In this document: piece by piece, positions 1-6,393 of the stretch
Position numbering within the stretch: the first letter of the stretch is position 1
How the letters are laid out: each line of letters begins with the position of its first letter
From: Desulfamplus sp.
Lineage (GTDB): Bacteria; Desulfobacterota; Desulfobacteria; Desulfobacterales; Desulfobacteraceae
Assembly: GCA_015232935.1 (NCBI GenBank)
Contig: JADFYT010000141.1
Coordinates: 1-6,393 of the forward strand
DNA: 6,393 nucleotides
Reading direction: 5' to 3'
Notes under the pieces: generated by a model
Told to the model about the DNA's origin: nothing
The model's database searches: none
The model's input: only the letters and a program-made list of their open reading frames with translations
Position numbers and translations under genes: made by a program

Positions 1-1
1 C

Positions 2-487
2 CGGATTGAAGATGAATGCTCGAGTTTAGAGAAGAAAGCGGCATAACACATATTACAATTAAGAAAGGCCACACTCATTGAAATTGGCGTTGATATGGAT
101 CAATTTGGCAGTGCAGGCAACCTGTCATCCTGGGCTGGGATGTGTCCCGGAAATAACGAAAGCGCTGGAAAACGGAAAAGTGGACGTGCTCGAAAAGGCA
201 ATGGGACAGTCCGGCGTATTTTATGCGAGGCCGCCAATTCGGCAAGAAAGACCAAGAGCCAGTTCAAAGGGCAATACCAATCGCTTGTCATTCGTCGGGG
301 ACACAAGCGGACCATAGTTGCTGTCGGTCATAAACTTCTCAGAGTCATATTCTCAATGCTCAAGAAGAATCAACCGTATTATGATCCTGGTATTGATTAT
401 GAAGCACTCGTTGTCAAACGAAATGCCCCACGTTGGCTCCAGGCGTTAGCAAAATTTGGTTACCTGCCGCAAGCAGTTACCAATTAA
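2..487 (+). pseudogene. IS110-family transposase remnant (C-terminal catalytic domain)
   Basis: This is the 3' part of an IS110/IS116/IS902-type transposase. In one frame from about position 77 the translation runs IEIGVDMDQFG, then SSWAGMCPGN, then NESAGKRKSGR, then RRILCEAANSARKTKSQF, and ends in YEALVVKRNAPRWL. This is the conserved C-terminal Tnp domain of the family, complete to the TAA at 485-487. By family analogy the first Ser of NESAGKR (codon 161-163) would be the catalytic serine. The same frame upstream reads RIEDECSSLEKKAA and then hits a TAA at 44-46. After this stop, the PGVG-type helix-hairpin-helix segment normally expected before the Tnp domain is missing. An intact member is around 400 residues with an N-terminal RuvC-like DEDD domain; here only about 137 residues follow the stop, starting from an internal ATG at 95 at best. 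I infer a decayed, inactive copy. The N-terminal half could lie left of the window, but the nonsense codon would still break it. Confidence 0.82.
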
Positions 488-658
488 GATTTTTAAAGCA
501 ATTAAGTTACTTTAGGGAAGGCACGGCTTCTCAGGCCGCTGTTACAGGAGAATTGCGTGCCCATACAGAGCGTTTTTCACGGTAAACTTTCATGATCGAC
601 GGGATTCGGCTGCTCCCAAGCATAAAAATATAGATCTGATAACAGAAGGCTACCTTTG
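488..658. other. Gene-free stretch between transposase remnant and secreted protein gene
   Basis: No convincing coding sequence is present. The left part (488-570) probably belongs to the non-coding right end of the decayed insertion sequence. It includes a 6-base inverted pair, GGCACG at 520-525 and CGTGCC at 556-561, of unknown meaning. The right part (573-630) is a copy of the structured repeat that also occurs downstream of typA. Weak sigma70-like hexamers (TTCGGC at 605-610 and TATAGA at 629-634, 18 bases apart) could drive the next gene, but the -35 is poor and I do not call a promoter. Confidence 0.5.
573..630 (+). repeat. Structured intergenic repeat, upstream copy
   Basis: The segment begins TTTTTCACGGTAAAC, has CATGAT at 591-596, and ends CCCAAGCATAAAAATA (615-630). 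Aligned without gaps at an offset of 2572 bases, it matches the segment around 3145-3202 downstream of typA at roughly two thirds of positions. GGTAAAC, CATGAT and CCCAA are all kept at the same spacing, 27-28 bases between GGTAAA and the C-run. Its ends are imperfect inverted repeats (TTTTCAC at the left, CATAAAAA at the right). It lies just upstream of the ribosome-binding site of the small secreted protein gene, so it would be within or next to that gene's leader. Confidence 0.6.
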
Positions 659-1138
659 ATGATAAAATTTAAGATGACCCGCCTCTATCCTTACTCTCTC
701 ATTTTGGCATTTGTTTATCTGTCCTGTATCCTTGCGTTTCCATCAAGTTCATACGCAGGCGATACAATCACCAGCAATATCAGGGTAATTCATGCCACAT
801 CTGATGGCCATCCCCACATAGACCCAGGGCTAAATGACCTTGCCCATCAACTTCAGTCTGTTTTTAAATACACATCCTACAGACTTCTCGATTCAAAGGA
901 GATTAGCATAGCTAACAATACAACTGGAAGTCTCTCCTTGCCTGGTTCAAGAGTGCTTCAGATAATTCCTGGTGGTATGAGTGGAGACAGAATCAAGTTT
1001 GCCATACGCATTCTCAAGAACCGTTCACAGGTATTTACTACACAGATTCTCCTGAAAAATGGAAGCAGCGTCACTATCGGAGGACCTGATTTCAAGAACG
1101 GTTACCTTCTTTTTAATATTTCCGGAATATCTCATTGA
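659..1138 (+). CDS. Small secreted protein of unknown function
   Basis: I do not recognise a named family. The 159-residue product begins MIKFKMTRLYPYS, followed by a hydrophobic stretch (about residues 13-27) and SSSYA|GDTI. This fits a Sec signal peptide cleaved after Ala34 (Ser at -3, Ala at -1). The mature part of about 125 residues looks beta-rich: IRVIHATSDG, then LAHQLQSVFKYTSYRLLD, LPGSRVLQIIPGG, IKFAIRILKN, VTIGGPDFKNG and a C-terminal GYLLFNISG. The alternating strand and Gly/Pro-turn pattern resembles conserved hypothetical exported proteins of delta-proteobacteria, but that is memory-level resemblance. ATG 659 is preferred over TTG 656 because AAGG at 646-649 lies 9 bases before it. 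The Cys in YLSC is not a convincing lipobox. The typA gene follows 90 bases downstream on the same strand; the spacing argues against tight coupling. Periplasmic or outer-membrane-associated location is likely; the role is unknown. Confidence 0.8.
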   Translation: MIKFKMTRLYPYSLILAFVYLSCILAFPSSSYAGDTITSNIRVIHATSDGHPHIDPGLNDLAHQLQSVFKYTSYRLLDSKEISIANNTTGSLSLPGSRVLQIIPGGMSGDRIKFAIRILKNRSQVFTTQILLKNGSSVTIGGPDFKNGYLLFNISGISH

Positions 1139-1146
1139 TTTTTATC

Positions 1147-1175
1147 TTGCTTTTTGTGTGTTGCCCACATATAAG
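1147..1175 (+). promoter_or_regulatory. Possible sigma70-type promoter for typA
   Basis: TTGCTT at 1147-1152 and TATAAG at 1170-1175 are separated by 17 bases, in the gap between the secreted-protein gene and typA. Transcription would start near 1182, giving a leader of about 45 bases. The hexamers are imperfect and the call rests on position and spacing only. Confidence 0.35.
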
Positions 1176-1228
1176 GATGGGTTCTTCAAGTTAAGAATCT
1201 AACATAATTAAGGATTGACAAAAAAAAG

Positions 1229-3085
1229 ATGACACAAAATAAAGCGGCAAACACACGAAGTGAAAATCCACAGAATAAAACCCAGAATAATAATATCCGG
1301 AATATCGCAATCATTGCACATGTTGACCACGGAAAGACTACTCTTGTAGATGCCATGTTCAAACAGAGCGGTGTTTTCAGGCAGGGAAAAGCTATAGATG
1401 ACAGGGTCATGGACTCAATGGACCTTGAAAGAGAGCGGGGAATCACAATATCTGCCAAGAACTGCTCGGTTGTCCTGGATGGAATCAAGGTAAATATTCT
1501 TGATACGCCAGGACACGCTGATTTTGGTGCAGAGGTTGAACGGGCACTCTCTATGGTGGATGGAGCTATCCTCCTTGTAGATGCTTCAGAGGGACCTCTT
1601 CCTCAGACCCGTTTTGTTCTGAAAAAAGCTCTTCGGGCAGGACTTAAAATTATTGTGGTGGTCAATAAAATTGATCGGGCAGATGCAAGAACAACAGAAG
1701 TACTTGATGAAATCTACGATCTGTTTATAGACCTTGATGCCACTGATGAGCAGATTGATTTTCCCGTACTATACGCTGTTGGAAGAGATGGTATTGCCAA
1801 AAACGAGCTTGAGGACGAAGGCGTTGATCTCAAGCCTCTTTTTAAGACCATCATTGATAAAATTCCGGCCCCCTATTTTGATCCTCAAGAGCCGTTTCAG
1901 ATGTTGGTATCAGATCTTGGCCATTCTGACTATACCGGACGCCTTGCCATTGGAAAGATTGCCAATGGAAGAGTCAGTTCAAAAGATGAACTTGTTTTGA
2001 TTGACAAGGAGGAAAATCCGGTAAAACTTAAAGTTTCCAGTCTCCAGACATATGAAGGGCCGGCACTATGTCCCGCCACATTGGTTGAAGCAGGAGATAT
2101 TGCTGTAATTTCCGGGACAGATGGCTTTGAAATTGGAGATACTATATGCACAAAAGAGTTCCCGAAAGCTCTGCCCCGCATAAGTGTGGATGAACCTACT
2201 GTATCCATGATGTTTACAATATCAGACTCGCCCTTTTCAGGGCTTGAGGGTAAATATGTCCAGTCAAGCAGAATAAGGGAAAGGCTGCAAAAAGAGGCTC
2301 TTGCAAACGTAGCCATCTCTTTGACAGAGACTGCCGAGAGGGACTCTTTCATCGTGCAGGGCAGAGGCGAGTTCCAGATGGCGATTCTGGTTGAAACAAT
2401 GCGCAGGGAAGGATTCGAGCTGTGCGTTGGACGTCCCGAAGTTATATACAAGACAGGAAAAAACGGGGAGCGTACAGAGCCAATTGAACATCTTTATGTT
2501 GACTGTGACGAAGAGTTTACCGGTATTGTTACAGAGAAACTCTCCATGAAAAAAGGTCGTCTGACCAAACTTGTCAACAAGCGCGGGAGGGCAAATATTG
2601 AGTTCTCCATACCGTCCCGCTCTCTTATCGGGTATCGTGATGAATTTCTTACTGATACCAAGGGTACCGGAATTATGAATTCCATATTTTCCGGATATGA
2701 ACCTTTCAGGGGAGATTTTCCCACACGCAGAACCGGATCCCTGATAAGCGACAGAAAGGGCAAGGCGGTACCATACGCACTTTATAATCTTGAGCCAAGG
2801 GGAAGGCTTATGATAGCTCCAGGTACACCGGTTTATGAAGGTATGATTGTAGGGGAACACAGCAAGGATAATGATCTTGATGTAAACCCTTGCAAGGAGA
2901 AAAAACTTACAAACATGCGGGCATCAGGCAAGGATGAAAGCACTATCTGTTCTCCGATAAAACCCTTGACTCTTGAACGGGCACTCAACTTTGTCAACTC
3001 TGATGAACTTGTGGAGGTAACTCCGTTAAGCATTCGTGTGAGAAAGCGTATTTTATCAAAACAGCGAAGATATACCGGTAAATAA
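1229..3085 (+). CDS. typA: Translational GTPase TypA/BipA
   Basis: TypA (BipA) is a ribosome-associated GTPase of the EF-G/LepA class, linked to 50S subunit assembly and to growth under stress or cold. The 618 residues show all G-motifs: AHVDHGKTT (P-loop, 30-38), RGITI (G2, 70-74), DTPGH (G3, 92-96), NKID (G4, 146-149) and a G5 region YAVGRDG (182-188). Beta-barrel domain II follows (about 220-310), then the EF-G-like domains III and V (VQGRGEFQMAILVETMRREG at 376-395) and the TypA-specific C-terminal domain. That domain contains IPSRSLIGYRDEFLTDTKGT, NLEPRGRL, IVGEHSKDNDLDVNPCKEKK, TNMRASG and the closing VRKRIL. Length matches the family (about 600-615) apart from a polar, Asn/Gln-rich N-terminal extension of some 20 residues. 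ATG 1229 is the only usable start: an in-frame TAA lies at 1205-1207 and the next Met comes after the P-loop. AAGGA at 1210-1214 is the likely ribosome-binding site, though the 14-base spacing is long. Cytoplasmic. Confidence 0.97.
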   Translation: MTQNKAANTRSENPQNKTQNNNIRNIAIIAHVDHGKTTLVDAMFKQSGVFRQGKAIDDRVMDSMDLERERGITISAKNCSVVLDGIKVNILDTPGHADFGAEVERALSMVDGAILLVDASEGPLPQTRFVLKKALRAGLKIIVVVNKIDRADARTTEVLDEIYDLFIDLDATDEQIDFPVLYAVGRDGIAKNELEDEGVDLKPLFKTIIDKIPAPYFDPQEPFQMLVSDLGHSDYTGRLAIGKIANGRVSSKDELVLIDKEENPVKLKVSSLQTYEGPALCPATLVEAGDIAVISGTDGFEIGDTICTKEFPKALPRISVDEPTVSMMFTISDSPFSGLEGKYVQSSRIRERLQKEALANVAISLTETAERDSFIVQGRGEFQMAILVETMRREGFELCVGRPEVIYKTGKNGERTEPIEHLYVDCDEEFTGIVTEKLSMKKGRLTKLVNKRGRANIEFSIPSRSLIGYRDEFLTDTKGTGIMNSIFSGYEPFRGDFPTRRTGSLISDRKGKAVPYALYNLEPRGRLMIAPGTPVYEGMIVGEHSKDNDLDVNPCKEKKLTNMRASGKDESTICSPIKPLTLERALNFVNSDELVEVTPLSIRVRKRILSKQRRYTGK

Positions 3086-3090
3086 GTTGA

Positions 3091-3222
3091 AACGGGCATG
3101 GCAGGATAGTAATCCAGCCACCCCCAAGCATGAAAATAAAGTCTATTTTCATGGTAAACGAGCATGATTAACATGTATCAATCATCCCCAAATATAAAAA
3201 TGATAGTCATTTTCACGGTAAA
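3091..3222 (+). repeat. Tandem structured repeats downstream of typA (64-base period)
   Basis: Two 37-base units, 3122-3158 and 3186-3222, match at 27 of 37 positions without gaps and lie exactly 64 bases apart. Each starts CCCCAA and ends TTTTCAYGGTAAA. Unit 1 contains a perfect 10-base stem, CATGAAAATA (3129-3138) with TATTTTCATG (3144-3153), around a 5-base loop. Unit 2 contains a perfect 7-base stem, AAAATGA (3197-3203) with TCATTTT (3207-3213), around a 3-base loop. The two arms differ in sequence between units yet both still pair, which suggests the pairing is maintained. The stretch before unit 1 (AAACGGGCATG at 3091-3101) resembles the stretch between units (AAACGAGCATG at 3156-3166), so a further partial period begins right after the typA stop. 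The copy at 573-630 belongs to the same family. Confidence 0.7.
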
Positions 3223-3224
3223 TT

Positions 3225-3263
3225 AAAAGGCGGCAAGGTGTGCGTTTTGCCTTGCCGCCTTTT
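3225..3263. terminator. Bidirectional intrinsic terminator between convergent genes
   Basis: A perfect 14-base inverted repeat, AAAAGGCGGCAAGG (3225-3238) and CCTTGCCGCCTTTT (3250-3263), closes an 11-base loop. The GC-rich core is bounded by an A-tract on the left and a T-tract on the right, so it makes a U-tailed hairpin on either strand. It lies 139 bases past the typA stop and 74 bases past the stop of the opposing beta-propeller gene, and would end both transcripts. Confidence 0.92.
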
Positions 3264-3337
3264 GCTCTTATGTCAGTTTGTCTTCAGGAGGGGAGCATTG
3301 ACTGATGATATTGTTTCAATCTCGGATTGAATTGATG
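3264..3337 (-). other. 3' untranslated segment of the beta-propeller gene with a small hairpin
   Basis: This non-coding segment separates the beta-propeller stop codon (3338-3340) from the shared terminator. It contains a perfect 7-base inverted repeat, TTCAATC (3315-3321) and GATTGAA (3325-3331), around a 3-base loop. There is no T-tract beside it, so it is not a terminator by itself; it could protect the 3' end or be chance. Confidence 0.45.
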
Positions 3338-6300
3338 CTACTGCTTGAATGGCAGGTAAACAACCCCTCTGTATCCGTTTGCGATATAAATACCGTCATC
3401 TTCCATAACCGTGTTGTTTTGAGACACATACAGATCGCTTGCAAATGTGGTGATCTCGTTTAGTGTCGTGCCTGAAACATCAACCACTTTTATCTCGTTG
3501 CTGTTCCAGTAAGGCCTGTACCTATAGTACGGATAATATCCTCTTGATGTCAGAAGAATATTCCCTTTTTCAGCCTTTACCGGCGAAAAAGTGCCTTTTA
3601 CTGTATATGTATTGACTATATCAAGGGTGCTTTGATCAATCTTGTGTATATCTGTTTTGTCATCTTTCATGGCAACAAGGTAGATATTTTCCTTGTCACA
3701 CACCACTTCTGAATACCCGTAGGTCTCTTGATCAAAAAATGATGTCCTGTCAAGAACTCCGCTGTTGTCGCCAAGTTCGACGGCATTGATACGTGTGCCC
3801 TGTGGGGTGTCGGGCATATCTGGAGGAGGAGGTATTATCGGTTCAACCGTCATTACAGGTTCTGGTTTTACTGTATCAGGAGCGTCAGATGTAGATGGTT
3901 CATCATCGGCACCTGTTGGTGCATTGTTTTCATCGCCGGTATCTTTGCCTGTGCTTCTGTAAGCCTTTGTGTCGTACATATAGTATGGATAGTAGTAGTA
4001 TCTTGAAGTTTCAACTGTAATAAGGCGTGTGTCGTTAAAAACAGCCTTTGGTGTTCCAGGTATTGAAATGTCCGGCAACTGCCTTGGCCTGTTCATGTCG
4101 GAACAGTCATAACGCTTTAAAATTGTGTCTAAAGAGTAGTTGGCTTCTCTATAATATGTCTTGTCGATCTCTTTTGGGTCATCGTTATTTGTGTGTATAT
4201 ACTTGCTCAGTGCAAAATAGAGATAATTCCTTGAGATTACAGGAGTTGATGTATTCCAGCTGGAAAGGTCACCAAGTTTTATAATATCTCCAGGTTTCAT
4301 GGTTGTCTGATCAAACAGCCTGAATGCCGAAGATCCCCATGAGAATATAACCCCCAAACCGCCCTTATCCATAAGAAGTTCCGGATATAGCAACCCGGAA
4401 TCTGTCATGCTCGCCGGTGCATTGAGATCAAACTCCCCATAATCTGTATGGTTTTCCGGTTTTTTGTCATAACGCATAAGATCAGAGGTGCCGTTAGTGT
4501 AAAAATCTCCTCCAAGTGCAAATAGAGACTTATTGTTCCGTGTATCACCATCATAGACAGCTATCTGTTCAGTATTGTAGGCAAGGCGAATCTCTCCCAC
4601 TATAACCGGTTTCTGGCCAGATTTAATATTGATTGTGTTAAGAGCGGCATCTCCCATGCTCAATGCAATATCTTCAAGATTGGCTTGAGATCCTGAAACA
4701 TCGGCCTCGGTGCCTCTTTGTACATTGAAGTCAGCCTGGACAAAATCCTTTCTTTTAAAAGAGTCCCAGGTGGAATCAACATGAATTATTTCAAGACCCG
4801 AATAGTTCCCGTCAGTGTAGTAATTGATTGGAACCATTATTACTCCAGACGCGGTATTCCAGTAAAAACCTCTGTCATCGTCAATTGCAACAGAGCTTGT
4901 ATAGTCTGAAATTCCGGTCAGCGGGGTATCCCTGTCAAGGAGTACCGGTTTTAAGGGATCCTCGACCGAGAAGAGGGCAACTGAAACTCTCCTTTTTCCG
5001 TCACTGTCATCATATCCAAGGGCAACAAGCCTGTTTTTATGGAATCTTATATATTCTGACCACCCTGGAACTTCAAGTTCTCCCAATATTCTCGGGGCAG
5101 AATGATCTGAAATATCTACAACCCACAGAGGATCTGTTCTCTCGTAAGTGACAATATAGGCTCTGTCATCCATAAAGGTTCCTGCAAAAAGCTCTTCTCC
5201 AGGTGCAATTCGGTTAACCGAACCTTTTTCTTCTATTGAATCTTTATTTGTTATCTCTCCTGGTTTGATCTCGAAAATCTTGAGAGAGCTTCCCTTGCTG
5301 ATATCCTGATCACGGTAAATCACAAACAGGGCATTTTGATCAATATTCACATGATACTCGGATGGTATCCTGCCTGGAATCTTGATTTGAGCCGCCTGTG
5401 CAAGAGGATCGTTCCGGTCAAGGTCAAAAATGTGAAGAACAGTTGAATCCCAGCTCTCTCTTGCAATCTGAACCAGGTAATCCGGGTTGATATATATATC
5501 TGAATCGTATCCTTCAAGGCTCTTTTTGGATATCAGCCTGGGTGATGCCGGATTTGAGATGTCTATGGCAGCCACCAGTGATCCGCCTTCTTCTTTGATA
5601 TCGCCATTTTCTACGTCAGCAGTCGCATCGTCTATATAGTATGGATAATAGTATGGAGTGGTTCCGGTGATAAAAATTCTGTCTCCCGATCTTCTGGATG
5701 CAAGATACTGCATATCTGTGTAAGCTTCATCCGCTACCTTATGGACAAGATCTCCTTGTAAATGAAATACCTTGAGTGCCACAGAGATATTGTCTCGCTC
5801 ACTTATCTGTTCTATCAGAATCACATAATCATTGATAACATACAGGTCCAATGGAGTGTTCAGAAGAGGCTCTGAGTGGAGAATGTCTGGAGTTTCAGGT
5901 TTTGATATATCTACAATCTGAAACCTGCCTGCACTGCCGTTTGCGTAGAACAACCTGCTGCCGGAGATCTTGTAGATATCGGGTTTTTCAACTTCAGAGG
6001 TATCAGTATCCTTGTTTACGTCCTCCGCAGGAGCGGGGGAGAGCGGCTTGTCTCCGTCCACTTCATTTACAGGAGCGTATCTGTCGTTGCTCTGGTCAGT
6101 TGCAAACGCTGTCTGGCCTGGTATCCTCTGTCCCGAATCAGTAAGCAGGGTGGTCACCGCACTGTCATGCCAGTTTGCCGGATCAAGAGGGTCTTTGCCA
6201 TGTTTTACAAGTAAAAGCACAAGTACAAGGTCGGAAATCTCCCCGGTCTCCTGATTTTTCACAGGATTAAAATCTATTGAGGATAATGTTCCCCAGCCCC

Positions 6301-6393
6301 CGGGTTTGATACAGTCATAGGTTGAAAATATTGAAATCTGGTTTTTCCAGACCAGACCTTTTTCATCATTACTGGCTATTTCAAGCGAAAATA
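3338..6393 (-). CDS. Large beta-propeller domain protein (PF09826-like), 5' end outside window
   Basis: The reading frame is open from the right edge to the TAG at 3338-3340: at least 1017 residues, numbered here from the edge. A GTG at 6260-6262 is not the start, because 43 further codons upstream stay open (for example IKPGGWGTLSSIDFNP). Residues 1-80 form an unrecognised domain; about 80-135 are a polar Asp/Pro/Thr linker. Residues 136-541 match the secreted beta-propeller family PF09826: PDIYKISGSRLFYA, FQIVDISKPETP, then ELFAGTFMDDRAYIVTYERTDPLWVVDIS, shown here in parts, and PRILGELEVPGWSEYI, with blade-like repeats of display strand, VDIS and turn. Residues 542-1017 continue with more blade-like strands, interrupted by a disordered Asp/Pro-rich insert (about 811-866, including IIPPPPDMPDTP), and end ANGYRGVVYLP, a typical closing blade. 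Three Tyr-rich motifs occur (246-252, 797-806, 951-962). No membrane segment or catalytic signature is visible. Family members are usually exported and of unknown function; a signal peptide or lipobox would lie right of the window. It converges on typA and shares its terminator. Confidence 0.88.
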   Translation of the reverse strand, partial: FSLEIASNDEKGLVWKNQISIFSTYDCIKPGGWGTLSSIDFNPVKNQETGEISDLVLVLLLVKHGKDPLDPANWHDSAVTTLLTDSGQRIPGQTAFATDQSNDRYAPVNEVDGDKPLSPAPAEDVNKDTDTSEVEKPDIYKISGSRLFYANGSAGRFQIVDISKPETPDILHSEPLLNTPLDLYVINDYVILIEQISERDNISVALKVFHLQGDLVHKVADEAYTDMQYLASRRSGDRIFITGTTPYYYPYYIDDATADVENGDIKEEGGSLVAAIDISNPASPRLISKKSLEGYDSDIYINPDYLVQIARESWDSTVLHIFDLDRNDPLAQAAQIKIPGRIPSEYHVNIDQNALFVIYRDQDISKGSSLKIFEIKPGEITNKDSIEEKGSVNRIAPGEELFAGTFMDDRAYIVTYERTDPLWVVDISDHSAPRILGELEVPGWSEYIRFHKNRLVALGYDDSDGKRRVSVALFSVEDPLKPVLLDRDTPLTGISDYTSSVAIDDDRGFYWNTASGVIMVPINYYTDGNYSGLEIIHVDSTWDSFKRKDFVQADFNVQRGTEADVSGSQANLEDIALSMGDAALNTINIKSGQKPVIVGEIRLAYNTEQIAVYDGDTRNNKSLFALGGDFYTNGTSDLMRYDKKPENHTDYGEFDLNAPASMTDSGLLYPELLMDKGGLGVIFSWGSSAFRLFDQTTMKPGDIIKLGDLSSWNTSTPVISRNYLYFALSKYIHTNNDDPKEIDKTYYREANYSLDTILKRYDCSDMNRPRQLPDISIPGTPKAVFNDTRLITVETSRYYYYPYYMYDTKAYRSTGKDTGDENNAPTGADDEPSTSDAPDTVKPEPVMTVEPIIPPPPDMPDTPQGTRINAVELGDNSGVLDRTSFFDQETYGYSEVVCDKENIYLVAMKDDKTDIHKIDQSTLDIVNTYTVKGTFSPVKAEKGNILLTSRGYYPYYRYRPYWNSNEIKVVDVSGTTLNEITTFASDLYVSQNNTVMEDDGIYIANGYRGVVYLPFKQ

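Noticed and set aside
78..317. Separate small gene from TTG 78 in another frame
   Set aside because: It overlaps the transposase domain in a shifted frame; only the other frame shows family motifs.
659..760. Lipoprotein signal at the YLSC in the secreted protein
   Set aside because: Tyr at -3 is a poor lipobox residue and the residues after Cys remain hydrophobic; the later SSSYA|GD site fits ordinary signal peptidase cleavage better.
1930..2860. Minus-strand open frames inside typA
   Set aside because: They lie opposite strongly conserved TypA coding sequence and show no recognisable domain or ribosome-binding site; they are shadows.
3122..3222. CRISPR-like array: two 37-base repeats with a 27-base spacer
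   Set aside because: Only two units, 27 of 37 identical, and the 27-base stretch between them is itself partly conserved in the upstream copy (GGTAAAC and CATGAT at matching positions). CRISPR spacers would be unrelated and repeats near identical; no cas gene is present.
3765..6254. Plus-strand open frames opposite the beta-propeller gene
   Set aside because: All are short, low-complexity or Cys/Ser/Arg-rich translations antisense to a well-supported protein.
6260..6262. GTG as the start of the beta-propeller gene
   Set aside because: The frame stays open for 43 more codons to the window edge with protein-like sequence, and there is no ribosome-binding site beside the GTG.

Overview
The window looks like bacterial chromosome, moderately AT-rich, with Shine-Dalgarno starts and an intrinsic terminator. 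The TypA protein, an IS110-family transposase remnant and a very large secreted-type beta-propeller protein would fit an environmental Gram-negative such as a Desulfobacterota (delta-proteobacterial) lineage. That placement is an inference from general resemblance; no marker here fixes it.

Layout from left to right: (1) positions 2-487 carry the C-terminal catalytic part of an IS110-family transposase, cut by the window edge and interrupted by an in-frame stop. (2) A gene-free stretch of about 170 bases holds one copy of a short structured repeat. (3) 659-1138 (+) encodes a small secreted protein of unknown function. (4) 1229-3085 (+) encodes the translational GTPase TypA/BipA, the only gene with a firmly known role. 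(5) 3086-3337 is a convergent intergenic region. It holds two further, tandemly arranged copies of the same repeat and then a strong hairpin terminator with an A-tract on one side and a T-tract on the other, able to serve both strands. (6) 3338-6393 (-) encodes a beta-propeller protein (PF09826-like) that runs off the right edge; at least 1017 residues are visible.

The genes do not form an obvious pathway. The small secreted protein and typA are co-directional but 90 bases apart, with a possible promoter between them. The beta-propeller gene converges on typA and appears to be a separate transcription unit. The two items most worth following are the structured intergenic repeat, which has a 64-base period and a hairpin formed where units meet, and the three Tyr-rich YYPYY motifs spread through the beta-propeller protein. 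No complete new defence or mobile system can be supported from this window alone.
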